A stretch of DNA of 64,000 nucleotides from DASREM01 sp035652095 (GTDB lineage: Bacteria > Acidobacteriota > Terriglobia > Terriglobales > Acidobacteriaceae): assembly GCA_035652095.1 (NCBI GenBank), contig DASREM010000045.1, positions 1 to 64,000 of the forward strand, in the 5' to 3' direction. Shown here in pieces: positions 1 through 8,263 of the stretch. A program made the translations under genes and the position numbers. Positions within the stretch are counted from its first letter, which is position 1. Each line of letters opens with the position of its first letter. The notes under the pieces were generated by a model. That model saw only the letters and a program-made list of their open reading frames with translations, did not search any database and was not told where the DNA came from.

Positions 1-532
1 AACATCATGGGAGCGCAGCGGCTGACAGCAATCCTCGTAACTTAATCTCATCGCACCGTCTGAGTGCATCTCCACCAATACCTATAACTAGCCGCGAGCA
101 TAGATAGTGCCACTTATGCGGGCGCGTTTCGTAACAGTCTGATATGAGGAGGGGATTTCCGTGCAGCGTTTGATCGTCGCACAGATCAATCAGGTTGCGG
201 GCGTGCAAAGCAACGATACGCATGCAGGACCTGTTGACTACAGTAAGGCGCCCTGGTTTGATTGGGGTCCGTATCTCTGGGCAAGCGGTCAAACCCAGCG
301 ACAGTTTGACCTTCTGGTCTGGTGTAACGGTCAAGGTACCGCACAGTGTCCCCAGACTCAGTTAGACGTGCGATATGGTGATAGATTCAACCCAAATTTC
401 TGGGGTGACTTCACACACCCGACCGCCATGGCGGCGGAGAAAGTAGCGAAGCTGCTGATGATTTTCATCGGTAAAGATCCAGACGGGGTGCGCCCAGGCT
501 CGCCGTTCGTGCTGCCCTGGGTACAAAAGTAA
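1..532 (+). pseudogene. Frameshifted SGNH/GDSL-hydrolase-like gene, C-terminal part
   Basis: The open part (from about 143; a GTG at 161 is the first start codon in frame) encodes a protein end with WFDWGPYLWASG, a DLxxW segment and GDFTHPTAMAAEKVA. The D-x-x-H-P pattern resembles the C-terminal catalytic Asp/His block of SGNH hydrolases. Upstream coding sense continues but jumps frame. ITSRE is read in frame 3 near 108, ATYAGAFRNS in frame 1 near 109-140, and YEEGISVQRLIV in frame 2 from 143, with stops in every single frame. At least two indels are therefore needed to join them. Either the gene is decaying or the contig edge has sequence errors. The N-terminal half with the nucleophile lies outside the window. 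The family call is by motif only. Confidence 0.5.
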
Positions 533-586
533 GGGATTTCGAGCAAGACCCTCAGCACAGGAGATGGCCCTCTCCGATAACAGTGT

Positions 587-1501
587 TTATGGTGAATCGC
601 TAGCCGCCCCGACAAAGTCCGCAGTCGTGATCGGGCTAGTGATAAATCCGTGGTAGGTCTGGAAGTCAAAAGTGTACTGGCCAACGATCTGCCCCAACGC
701 GTTTATGGCCGCAGCAGCTGTAAACTGGGCACCGGGATACTTGAAGGAGAGGGTCTTCCCATTCAGCATGGCAAAAGCGCACGCGCAACCACCGGGAACT
801 GTGTACCACCCGACGATCATTCCGCCGTCGTTGAGCCCCCTAGCGGCTGTTTGGTTCGCTCCCGAGATATTGAGTATCCGACAGCTGCTCTGTCGGCAGA
901 TGAAACCAGAGGAATCGGCCCACCCCACAATCGTATCCAAATTGTTAATTCCCGACGCGAATACGTACACGTATGCGCCTGGAACCTTCAAGGTTTGGGA
1001 CTGCCCGCCAACGAGCTCGAACCCCTTGGTGGTGTAAAGGGTGCCGGCTCCACCTACCAGGTCGTTTGTGTTGTCTATCGCGTAAGTGATCGTCGTGCTT
1101 TTGCCCTTTATCACGATGGGCGTGAAATTGGTTTGATCATAGGTGAATCCCAAAGCGGTTGCTCCGCCGCTGAACTCGGCCGACCCCGTCATCAGCCCAG
1201 AATCGTTGATTCCATACGCGAAGGTGGAAGATGCTCCCGGATAATCGATCTGGGTGAAATTGCCTCCTCTGTATAAAAAGCCGTGTTTGTGCATTGAATT
1301 CACGCCCTGGACAAAGTAACCCACCACGTCTCCAGCTCGATTGATCCCGTAGGCTCCGTTCACGGCCGCGCCCGGCACATCAATTGTCGTGAAGCTCAAC
1401 TGAACTGTGGTGAGCTTTGATTGGGCGAAGGCCCTAGGAGCTGACAGACTAAGCGTAAGCAAGGCGGGCAGCACGATTAAGCAGGCGAGAAACCTTCTCA
1501 T
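587..1501 (-). CDS. Secreted HAF-repeat protein
   Basis: The 304-residue protein starts with a clear signal peptide (MRRFLACLIVLPALLTLSLS, cleavage near AFAQ). The rest consists of imperfect repeats of about 45-50 residues with the HAF-type signature, such as YGINRAGDVVGYF, YGINDSGLMTG, SGINNLDTIVGWA, GLNDGGMIVGWY and INALGQIVGQY. These are separated by GFLYRGGNFTQIDYPGA-like strands. The repeats are predicted to form a beta-propeller-like extracellular domain; no catalytic residues are known for the family. A GGAGG ribosome-binding site lies just upstream of the ATG. A second, independent member of the family sits at 11102-11935. Acidobacterial genomes typically carry many such genes; the function is unknown. 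Confidence 0.85.
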   Translation of the reverse strand: MRRFLACLIVLPALLTLSLSAPRAFAQSKLTTVQLSFTTIDVPGAAVNGAYGINRAGDVVGYFVQGVNSMHKHGFLYRGGNFTQIDYPGASSTFAYGINDSGLMTGSAEFSGGATALGFTYDQTNFTPIVIKGKSTTITYAIDNTNDLVGGAGTLYTTKGFELVGGQSQTLKVPGAYVYVFASGINNLDTIVGWADSSGFICRQSSCRILNISGANQTAARGLNDGGMIVGWYTVPGGCACAFAMLNGKTLSFKYPGAQFTAAAAINALGQIVGQYTFDFQTYHGFITSPITTADFVGAASDSP

Positions 1502-1666
1502 GAGAACCTCCGACTAGCTGGGAGAGCAAGGTAGCCCTCCGAATTATGTTTCAAGATGACCACCGGGTCAATGAATACCTTCACAGTTGATAGAGACCAA
1601 AGTGAGCAGGACAAACAGGACAAAATCTGAGCCTACGATGTAACGGGCGAGGCGCCCTCGCTCACG

Positions 1667-1918
1667 TCATTTTTTCTGCAGCTCCTGCATCACGCTCTGG
1701 ATCAGTTCTTTCGCATCGGTCAGGTTCTTCATCACCAGCTGAATATCCATGACGGGCTTGCCCGGCCAGCGCTGGCTCTGGCAATAGACGCCGTGCTGCC
1801 CGACCAGCGCCATGGCGTCGGTAATCGTGTCCATGGTCACCGCGAGCCGCCCGCGCGGAACTCCCATCATGGTTTCGTAGTGCTCCAGTTCTTCCTGCTT
1901 CTCGTCAAAGACCGGCAT
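1667..1918 (-). CDS. Small conserved hypothetical protein
   Basis: Reading from the ATG at 1918 gives 83 residues (MPVFDEKQEELEHY...), with a mixed charged/hydrophobic composition, an internal Cys (GVYCQSQRW) and a helical, Gln/Lys-rich C-terminus. There is no signal peptide or membrane segment. The reading frame stays open to 2056, but that extension runs through an intergenic hairpin (1994-2076), so I prefer the internal start although its ribosome-binding site is weak. I do not recognise the family. A GC-rich palindrome (GGGCGAGGCGCCC type) follows the stop near 1646-1660. The neighbour at 2093 is divergently transcribed. Confidence 0.5.
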   Translation of the reverse strand: MPVFDEKQEELEHYETMMGVPRGRLAVTMDTITDAMALVGQHGVYCQSQRWPGKPVMDIQLVMKNLTDAKELIQSVMQELQKK

Positions 1919-1993
1919 GGGCTCATTGTAACGGCTAACCGCATGTTGGATAATTGCCGGGGCTGCTGTCCAGCCCGGAATTCTTACGTCCAA

Positions 1994-2076
1994 AGCATTT
2001 AGCACTTCGCAGTTAGCATTTGGCGCCTCAGACTGGAGCCGATCGCGAAATGCCAAGTGCTGATTGCCAAATGCTT
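1994..2076. repeat. Intergenic hairpin H1 (GCATTTGGC units)
   Basis: The left arm (1994-2024) and right arm (2048-2076) are imperfect inverted repeats built from units like AGCATTTGGC and AGCACTT, around a loop of about 23 nt. The element lies between divergent genes (1918 minus, 2093 plus). Its layout matches hairpins H2-H7, but its sequence does not. Confidence 0.6.
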
Positions 2077-2092
2077 CCCAGGAGACTCTCTC

Positions 2093-2629
2093 ATGCAGAA
2101 ACGAATCACGATTCTGGCAATGTTCGTTGTTATCGCTGCTTCATTCGCGTTTGCCCAGCAGGACAAGAGCAAGCGTCCCAGCCCGGCCGCGCAGGCGGCG
2201 TGCAAGTTTTCAGACGGCAAGGGCGTGACCGTCGATTACTCCAGCCCCCGCGCCAAGGGCCGCAAGATTTTCGGCGACCTCGTTCCCTACGGCGAAGTCT
2301 GGCGCACCGGAGCAAATGAAGCCACCACCTTCGTCGCCACCGCTGATCTGACCGTCGGCGGCAAGGATGTTCCCGCCGGCAACTACACCATCTTCACCGT
2401 GCCCAACCAGGACAAGTGGACTCTGATCATCAACAAGAAAACCGGCGAGTGGGGCATCCCCTACAAGTACGAGTCGGACGAACTGGCGCGCGTAGACATG
2501 AAGGTGGACAAGACCTCCAGCCCGGTCGAGAATTTCACCATCGCTTTCGACCAGTCCGGCGACACCTGCAGCATGCACATGGACTGGGAAAACACCCGCG
2601 CCTCGGTGGCCGTAGCGGAAAAGAAGTAG
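2093..2629 (+). CDS. DUF2911 family secreted protein
   Basis: The protein has 178 residues with a signal peptide (MQKRITILAMFVVIAASFAFAQ). The mature part fits DUF2911: VTVDYSSPRAKGRKIFGDLVPYGEVWRTGANEAT, then a Gly-rich strand VPAGNYTIFTVP, a KWTLIINKKTGEWG segment, and a C-terminal FTIAFDQSG/TCSMHMDWENTRASV strand. The biochemical role of the family is unknown. The ATG at 2093 is chosen because GGAG at 2081-2084 is well spaced and the signal peptide begins there; an in-frame ATG at 2057 lacks such a site and lies in hairpin H1. A strong terminator follows at 2643-2677, so it is probably monocistronic. Confidence 0.88.
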   Translation: MQKRITILAMFVVIAASFAFAQQDKSKRPSPAAQAACKFSDGKGVTVDYSSPRAKGRKIFGDLVPYGEVWRTGANEATTFVATADLTVGGKDVPAGNYTIFTVPNQDKWTLIINKKTGEWGIPYKYESDELARVDMKVDKTSSPVENFTIAFDQSGDTCSMHMDWENTRASVAVAEKK

Positions 2630-2642
2630 CCTTCACACTCAG

Positions 2643-2677
2643 AGGACGCCGCGCAGGCGGGCGTCCTTTGTTTTTTT
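2643..2677 (+). terminator. Rho-independent terminator of the DUF2911 gene
   Basis: The stem AGGACGCC/GGCGTCCT (2643-2650 with 2660-2667) has a 9-nt loop and is followed directly by a T-rich run (TTTGTTTTTTT). Confidence 0.85.
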
Positions 2678-2743
2678 ACGTCACATCTTCCACTCTCGAT
2701 TTGCGCTACAATTCGCTCGCGAATCCCCTATGGGAGGTCTCCC

Positions 2744-2905
2744 ATGCCGGTATACGACTACCTTTGCAACGACTGCCACAAGGAATTTGAACTCGTCCTC
2801 ACCCTGAGCGAACACGAGAAGGAAGTGAAATGCCCGCATTGCGGGAGCAAGAACATCGAACAGGAATCGACCGCGTTCTTCGCGGTTACGGGAAAGAAAA
2901 GCTAG
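2744..2905 (+). CDS. FmdB-type zinc ribbon protein
   Basis: This 53-residue ORF begins MPVYDYLCNDCHKEF, carries a second knuckle CPHCGS, and ends ESTAFFAVTGKKS. The two CxxC pairs (residues 8/11 and 30/33) and the MPxYDYxC start are typical of the FmdB/CxxC_CxxC_SSSS regulatory zinc-ribbon family. FmdB was named as a putative regulator of formamidase, but most members have no known role. GGGAGG at 2732-2737 precedes the ATG. The stop codon lies 3 nt from the convergent stop of the TPR gene at 2909. Confidence 0.85.
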   Translation: MPVYDYLCNDCHKEFELVLTLSEHEKEVKCPHCGSKNIEQESTAFFAVTGKKS

Positions 2906-2908
2906 CCG

Positions 2909-4741
2909 CTACTGAGAGGACGCCTTCAGCGCCTGTTGCGCTTCGGTAGAATCCGGATTCAGCTGCAGCGCCTGTTGATACGCAGAAACGGCCTCATGGC
3001 GGCGTCCTTTCATTTCCAGAGCGTGGCCTACTCGCAAAAAGCCTGACTCCGTCGGGCGAATCTCGATCGATCGCGAGTAGTTTGCGATTGCCTCGTCCAG
3101 CTTTCCCTGTCGCTCAAGCAGGCGCCCCAGCCCGAGATAGGCATTGAACTGGTTCGGATTCAAACGCAGCGCCTGGTCGTAACTCTCTCGCGCCTTCGCA
3201 TCGTCGCCCAGGTCGCGATAGGCGGCCCCGAGATTGGCATAGGTGGACGCCAGCAGCGCGGGATCCGAGGTCATCTGAATCGTGGACTCATATTCCTGCA
3301 CCGCCTCGCGCAGCTGGTTATGCTCCTGGAGGTAGGCGCCCAGATTGGAGTGGCTCATGGGATCGCGCGGATTGATTCGCGCTGCAGCTACGAAATGTTC
3401 GTGCGCCTCGTCCGGCTTGCCGAGCAGCAGCAGCGCGCCTCCCATGTTGTCTTCCGCGACGAAATTGTTTTGCGTGATGGCAAGCGTATGCGCCCAGAGA
3501 TCGTAACTGCTCGACCAGTAGCCAAGCTGGCGGTAGGTGAGGAACGAGAGCGCGGTAAGAATGCAGGCCGCTGCAATGAGTCGAGAAACGAAGCTGAACT
3601 TCTTTGCGTCGGCCAAGTCGGCCACGCCGAACGCGATCATCACGAACATCCCCACCAGCGGGATGTAGGCGTAGCGATCCGCCGAGGCCTGATCGCCAAC
3701 CTGCACCAGACCGATCACGGGAACAAGGGTTCCCAGGAACCAGCACCAACCCATCGCGAGATAGCGCCGGTCCCTTCTCAGGATCACGAGGCCGGTTATC
3801 GAGAGCAAGACCAACAACGCAACACCAATCTGCCACCCGGCTAACGACTCTCCCGGATGCGGATACATCGGCGCTAGCCGCAAAGGCCAGATCATCTTCC
3901 ACAGATAGGTAGCGTAAGCGACGATCGCGTTCGCCAAGCGTGTGCCCAGCGAGAACTGCACCGTCGAACGCATGGCGCCACCCGCCTGCTGTGCCGACAT
4001 GGTCATCAGTGCACTTCCCGCAGAGAGCGCGAACAGCGGCAATTTCTCGACGATCAGCTTGCCCGTGGAGGTCTTCCCTATCCTGCCCAGCGGCCAGTAA
4101 TCCAACAACAGCAGAACACATGGCAACGTGATCACCATCGGCTTGGCCATCAGCCCGAGCGCGAACAATACGAAAATCGCCATGTATCGCTGCCAGCACG
4201 GTTTGGCCGCGTACCACCCGTATGCGCCGATCGCCAGAAAGAACAACAGCGTGCTCAGCACGTTCTTCCGCTCGGCGATCCAGGCCACCGATTCGACGTT
4301 GATGGGATGCAGCGCAAACAGCGCCGCCACAAAGAAGCTCGCGCCCACGCGGCCAGTGCCATTGACCAGAATCAGGAACAAAACCACCGCGCTCAGGGCG
4401 TGAATCAGCAGGCTGTCAAAGTGATGTCCTGCCGGATTGGAATGAAACAACTGGTAGTCGAACGCGTGAGAGATCCAGGTCAGCGGATGCCAGTTCGCCT
4501 GCTCAGTCGCGGTGAAAGCCCAGGTGATCGTGTTCCAACTCAGGCCGTCGCGCACGTGGGAATTGTCGGTGACGTACCCGGGATCGTCGTAATTCACGAA
4601 CGGATGCTGGTTCACGGGATTGTAGAGCGCCAGAGTGAGGACAATCAGCAGCAGGCAGAGGACAACGTTCCGCTTTTCCGGCGAAGCGAAAAGACCGTCG
4701 TTCTTCTGAGCGGTAACGGCGTTTCTGGCGGGAGCAGGCAA
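2909..4741 (-). CDS. GT-C-like membrane protein with C-terminal TPR repeats
   Basis: The protein has 610 residues. Residues about 25-420 contain some ten hydrophobic segments and the acidic loop motif NYDDPGYV. They also contain HPLTWISHAFD and HPINVESVAWIAERKN, a pattern shared with TMTC-type/DUF1736 proteins and PMT-like GT-C glycosyltransferases. Residues about 430-610 hold four to five TPR units (for example AYRDLGDDAKARESYDQALRLNP, LLERQGKLDEAIANYSRSIEIRP, GRRHEAVSAYQQALQLNP). It probably transfers a sugar from a polyprenyl donor to a periplasmic acceptor; that is inference from fold. It is the last gene of a minus-strand series after gcvPB, separated by hairpin H2, so co-transcription is uncertain. 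Confidence 0.8.
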   Translation of the reverse strand: MPAPARNAVTAQKNDGLFASPEKRNVVLCLLLIVLTLALYNPVNQHPFVNYDDPGYVTDNSHVRDGLSWNTITWAFTATEQANWHPLTWISHAFDYQLFHSNPAGHHFDSLLIHALSAVVLFLILVNGTGRVGASFFVAALFALHPINVESVAWIAERKNVLSTLLFFLAIGAYGWYAAKPCWQRYMAIFVLFALGLMAKPMVITLPCVLLLLDYWPLGRIGKTSTGKLIVEKLPLFALSAGSALMTMSAQQAGGAMRSTVQFSLGTRLANAIVAYATYLWKMIWPLRLAPMYPHPGESLAGWQIGVALLVLLSITGLVILRRDRRYLAMGWCWFLGTLVPVIGLVQVGDQASADRYAYIPLVGMFVMIAFGVADLADAKKFSFVSRLIAAACILTALSFLTYRQLGYWSSSYDLWAHTLAITQNNFVAEDNMGGALLLLGKPDEAHEHFVAAARINPRDPMSHSNLGAYLQEHNQLREAVQEYESTIQMTSDPALLASTYANLGAAYRDLGDDAKARESYDQALRLNPNQFNAYLGLGRLLERQGKLDEAIANYSRSIEIRPTESGFLRVGHALEMKGRRHEAVSAYQQALQLNPDSTEAQQALKASSQ

Positions 4742-4750
4742 TGCAGAGAT

Positions 4751-4851
4751 TTAACCACAGAGGACGCAGGGGAGCACAGGGGAAGAACCACGAAAGCAAT
4801 TGCCGATTTTAATTGTCGATTTTTGATTCTCAATATTCGACAATCGGCAAT
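4751..4851. repeat. Intergenic repeat plus hairpin H2
   Basis: Positions 4751-4795 hold a half-element of the ACCACAGAGGACGC type, related in style to 9491-9564. Positions 4799-4851 form a hairpin: ATTGCCGAT and ATTGTCGA on the left (4799-4819) pair with TCGACAATCGGCAAT on the right (4837-4851). The stop codon of gcvPB lies at its edge. Confidence 0.6.
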
Positions 4852-4853
4852 CG

Positions 4854-6344
4854 TCAATTCCCCGGTTTCCACCTCAACACCGGCTTCCTCGCCGCCGCGG
4901 TTTCATCCAGGCGCGAGACGCGCGTGGAATGAGGCGCCGTCAGCACCGTCTGCGCATCCTCTTCCACTTCCGCGGCAATCGACTTCATGGCCTCGACGAA
5001 CAGGTCCATCTCTTCCACCGACTCGCTCTCTGTCGGCTCGATCATCATCGCTCCGGGCACGATCAGCGGAAACGAAGTGGTGTAGGGGTGGAATCCATAA
5101 TCGATCAGCCGCTTGGCGATGTCGCCCGTCTTCACACCTTTTTTCGCCTGCGTGCGATCGCTGAAAACCACTTCGTGCATGGTCGGCGTCGAGTAGGGCA
5201 GATCGTAGATACCCTCGAGCCCTTTGCGGATGTAGTTCGCGTTCAGTACCGCGTCTTCGGTCGTCTGCCGCAGACCGTCGGGGCCGTTGGCCATGATGTA
5301 CGCCAGCGCGCGCACAAACATGCCGAAATTTCCGTAGAACGCGCGCACCCTTCCGACCGACATCGGCCGGTTGTAATCGAACCCGAGCGTGCCATCCGCT
5401 TTCGTCACCACCACCGGCTTGGGCAGATAAGGTTCCAGGGCTTTCTTGATCGCCACCGGACCCGATCCCGGGCCTCCCCCACCATGAGGCGTGGAAAATG
5501 TTTTGTGCAGGTTCAGGTGCATCACGTCCACCCCGAAATCGCCGGGACGCACCTTTCCGACCAGCGCGTTCATGTTGGCGCCGTCCATGTAGAGCAAGCC
5601 ACCCTTCGCATGGAGAATCTCTGCGATCTTGTGGATCTCCTGCTCGAAAATCCCCAGCGTGTTGGGATTGGTGAGCATCAACGCCGCAACTTCATCGTTC
5701 ATCTGCGAGGCCAGCGCTGCCACATCCACCATGCCGCGATCGTTCGACTTCAGATTCTCCACCGCATAACCGACCATCGCCGCCGTTGCTGGATTGGTTC
5801 CGTGCGCCGAGTCGGGGATCAGAACTTTCTTCCGGGGATTTCCTTGCGCCTGGTGATGAGCGCGCACCATCAGCAAGCCGGTGAGTTCTCCATGCGCCCC
5901 GGCCGCAGGCTGCAGGGTGATCGCATCCATGCCGGTGATTTCCGTCAGAGCATCGCTCAGGGTCTTGATAATCCGCAGAGCCCCTTGTGAAACCTTCTCC
6001 GGCTGATAAGGATGTCCATTCGCCAGACCTTCTTGCCGGACCACGATCTCGTTCACTCGCGGGTTGTACTTCATCGTGCACGAGCCCAGCGGATACATGC
6101 CAAGATCGATGGCGTAGTTCCAGGTCGACATTCGCGTGAAGTGACGGATAATTTCGATCTCGCTCACTTCGGGCATGTTGCCCAGGTCTTTGCGTTCCGC
6201 CGCACCCAGGAGCGCAGATGAATCCACTTCCGGCACGTCGAGCGGAGGCAGCTTCCACGCCGCCTTGCCCGCCGACGACTTCTCGAAGATCAAGCCTTCG
6301 TTCTGGTTGACGTGGCGAGTGGCTTTGCGGGTCATGTGCTTCAT
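4854..6344 (-). CDS. gcvPB: Glycine dehydrogenase (decarboxylating) subunit 2
   Basis: This is the C-terminal half of the P-protein, 496 residues, as found in organisms with a split GcvP. It carries the pyridoxal-phosphate lysine in HLNLHKTFSTPHGGGGPGSG (Lys about residue 281), preceded by LLYMDGANMNALVG and followed by YGNFGMFVRALAYI. With GcvPA it decarboxylates glycine and passes the aminomethyl group to lipoyl-GcvH. The ATG overlaps the gcvPA stop (ATGA, 6341-6344), which implies translational coupling and 1:1 subunits. The C-terminus ends next to hairpin H2, so its last few residues may be affected by that element. Confidence 0.97.
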   Translation of the reverse strand: MKHMTRKATRHVNQNEGLIFEKSSAGKAAWKLPPLDVPEVDSSALLGAAERKDLGNMPEVSEIEIIRHFTRMSTWNYAIDLGMYPLGSCTMKYNPRVNEIVVRQEGLANGHPYQPEKVSQGALRIIKTLSDALTEITGMDAITLQPAAGAHGELTGLLMVRAHHQAQGNPRKKVLIPDSAHGTNPATAAMVGYAVENLKSNDRGMVDVAALASQMNDEVAALMLTNPNTLGIFEQEIHKIAEILHAKGGLLYMDGANMNALVGKVRPGDFGVDVMHLNLHKTFSTPHGGGGPGSGPVAIKKALEPYLPKPVVVTKADGTLGFDYNRPMSVGRVRAFYGNFGMFVRALAYIMANGPDGLRQTTEDAVLNANYIRKGLEGIYDLPYSTPTMHEVVFSDRTQAKKGVKTGDIAKRLIDYGFHPYTTSFPLIVPGAMMIEPTESESVEEMDLFVEAMKSIAAEVEEDAQTVLTAPHSTRVSRLDETAAARKPVLRWKPGN

Positions 6345-7723
6345 CGCGCCACCTCCTCGTGCTCTTCGACTTCCTTGCCGGATTGCACCGACCGTTCGCT
6401 TTCGGCCACCAATCCGACCGCCGTGTCAATTGAGGAGCGCGTCGTCAGTTCCGTGCAGCACCACAGCGCGGCGTTGCCAAGCTCGGGATAAAACTTCTGC
6501 AAGGGCAATCCGCCAACGATTTTGTGACCCAATATCCTGCGGTTAATGGCATACGGATCCTCGCTGGTCTGCACCACGAATTCGTTAAATCGCGGCGAGC
6601 CCGGAAACATGACCTTGGCGTGCTTACTGAACTGCGCACAGGCGTAGGCGGCTTTCGCCAGATTCTGCTTCGCCAGCTCGCGCAACCCGACCTTCCCGTA
6701 CACGGTCATGAAGATATTCGCCATCAAGGCGACCAGCGCCTGATTCGTGCAGATATTGGAAGTCGCCTTTTCGCGGCGAATGTGCTGCTCGCGGGTCGCA
6801 AGCGTCAGTACGAATCCGCGTTTCCCGTTCCGGTCGGTCGTTTGGCCCACGAGGCGTCCCGGCATCTGGCGCACAAATTTTTCTTTGGTCGCGATCACGC
6901 CGCAGTAGGGTCCACCGAATCCCAGAGGCACTCCGAACGACTGCGCCTCCATGGCGACGATATCCGCCTCGCGCGGCGGTTCCACGATTCCCAGCGACAC
7001 AGCTTCCGCAATCGAAACCACCAGCAACGCGCCATGCTTGTGCGCGATCTCAGCGATTGCGGCAACGTCTTCGATGGTCCCAAAAAAGTTTGGGGACTGA
7101 ATCAGGATGCAAGCCGTATCCGCCGTAATTCCCTGCTCCAAGGCATTCAAATCGACGCGCCCATTCGATGTGAACGGAACCGTGCTCAGCGGCATGCCCT
7201 GGTGCCACGCATACGTTGCCAGCACCTCGCGATATTCCGGGTGCACACTGCGCGCGATGACCGCCGAGTTCCGTCCGGTCAGCCGCACCGCCATCATCAC
7301 GGCTTCGGCAGCGCCCGTCGAGCCGTCGTACATCGAGGCGTTCGCCACTTCCATCCCGGTCAGTTCGCAGATCATGGTCTGGAACTCGAAGATGGACTGC
7401 AGCGTGCCCTGCGAAATTTCGGCCTGATACGGCGTATAAGCGGTCAGAAACTCGCCGCGGGAGATAAGCGAATCGATGATGACCGGGCGATAGTGAGCGT
7501 AAGCTCCCGCCCCGAGAAAGGTGCAGTAGCCGTCCCCGTTTTCGCGCGAACGCTCGCGAAACCAGTCCACAATCTCCGACTCCGCCATCTGGCGCTGAAT
7601 CTTCAGGTCGCGATTCAGACGATATTCCGCTGGGATCGGCGCAAACAGGTCATCAATCGAGCGCACGCCGATGGCTTTCAGCATGGCCTCGCGGTCGGCA
7701 GGAGACTTCGGTAAATAGCGCAT
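6341..7723 (-). CDS. gcvPA: Glycine dehydrogenase (decarboxylating) subunit 1
   Basis: The 460-residue N-terminal half of the split P-protein starts MRYLPKSPADREAMLKAIG. Family blocks visible are FLGAGAYAHYRP, EFLTAYTPYQAEISQG, NASMYDGSTGAAEA, FGGPYCGVIATKE and MPGRLVGQT. It lacks the PLP lysine, which is in GcvPB, as expected. It lies third in the order gcvT-gcvH-gcvPA-gcvPB, all on the minus strand. The C-terminus ends in a short charged tail (VEEHEEVAR) just before the coupled start of gcvPB. Confidence 0.97.
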   Translation of the reverse strand: MRYLPKSPADREAMLKAIGVRSIDDLFAPIPAEYRLNRDLKIQRQMAESEIVDWFRERSRENGDGYCTFLGAGAYAHYRPVIIDSLISRGEFLTAYTPYQAEISQGTLQSIFEFQTMICELTGMEVANASMYDGSTGAAEAVMMAVRLTGRNSAVIARSVHPEYREVLATYAWHQGMPLSTVPFTSNGRVDLNALEQGITADTACILIQSPNFFGTIEDVAAIAEIAHKHGALLVVSIAEAVSLGIVEPPREADIVAMEAQSFGVPLGFGGPYCGVIATKEKFVRQMPGRLVGQTTDRNGKRGFVLTLATREQHIRREKATSNICTNQALVALMANIFMTVYGKVGLRELAKQNLAKAAYACAQFSKHAKVMFPGSPRFNEFVVQTSEDPYAINRRILGHKIVGGLPLQKFYPELGNAALWCCTELTTRSSIDTAVGLVAESERSVQSGKEVEEHEEVAR

Positions 7724-7785
7724 AGGAACCTTAATTAGATGTGGAGAGGAACGGTTTAGACCCGAACTGATTGCCGGATTGCTGA

Positions 7786-7819
7786 ATTGCCGAATTTTCG
7801 AATTCGAAAATCCGGCAAT
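7786..7819. repeat. Intergenic hairpin H3 (TTGCCGAATTTTCGAA)
   Basis: This is a near-perfect 17+17 bp palindrome with no loop and one mismatch, between the gcvPA start (7723) and gcvH stop (7832). A partial tandem unit (TTGCCGGATTGCTGAA) precedes it. It interrupts the gcv operon and could attenuate or process the transcript. Confidence 0.65.
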
Positions 7820-7831
7820 TCGTCAATTCTT

Positions 7832-8221
7832 CTAGTGTCCGCCTTCTTCCGCCACAAACTTCTCGTAGTCGGCCGCCGACAGGAGCGAACTCACCTGCGA
7901 CGGATCTTTCAACGCGATCTTGATCATCCACGCGCTGTGCGCATCTTTATTGATGCTCTCGGGCGCGGTCGCCAGCGCTCCATTCACGTCCGTCACGGTT
8001 CCGGTCGCTGGAGCGTACAAATCCGACACCGCCTTGACCGACTCTACCGTTCCGAAAGTCTTCCCCGCTGTGATCTCCGACCCGACCTTGGGCAACTCGA
8101 CAAAAACGATGTCGCCCAGCGAATCCTGCGCATACCTCGTAATGCCGATCGTCGCGTTGTTGCCTTCCACTTTGATCCACTCGTGTTCCTTGGTGTACTT
8201 ATATTCGGCGGGATAGGCCAT
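7832..8221 (-). CDS. gcvH: Glycine cleavage system H protein
   Basis: The 129-residue lipoyl carrier protein fits the family length. The lipoylation site is Lys63 in GTVESVKAVSDLYAP, and the GEV-like loop AGKTFG precedes it. It starts MAYPAEYKYTKEHEW, the usual H-protein opening. H-protein shuttles the aminomethyl intermediate from GcvPAB to GcvT and the dihydrolipoyl arm to the L-protein, which is not in the window. No lplA/lipB gene is adjacent. A degenerate half of the CCTTTGTGTCCTTTGTGGTTAA-style repeat lies between it and gcvT (about 8240-8270). Confidence 0.97.
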   Translation of the reverse strand: MAYPAEYKYTKEHEWIKVEGNNATIGITRYAQDSLGDIVFVELPKVGSEITAGKTFGTVESVKAVSDLYAPATGTVTDVNGALATAPESINKDAHSAWMIKIALKDPSQVSSLLSAADYEKFVAEEGGH

Positions 8222-8263
8222 GTGGCTCTCGATCTCCTTAATGAACCTTCGTGTCCCTGGTGG

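Noticed and set aside
3318..4217. Long open frame antisense-phase within the TPR/GT-C gene
   Set aside because: Out-of-frame shadow on the same strand; composition is Arg/Gly-rich noise typical of GC-rich genes.
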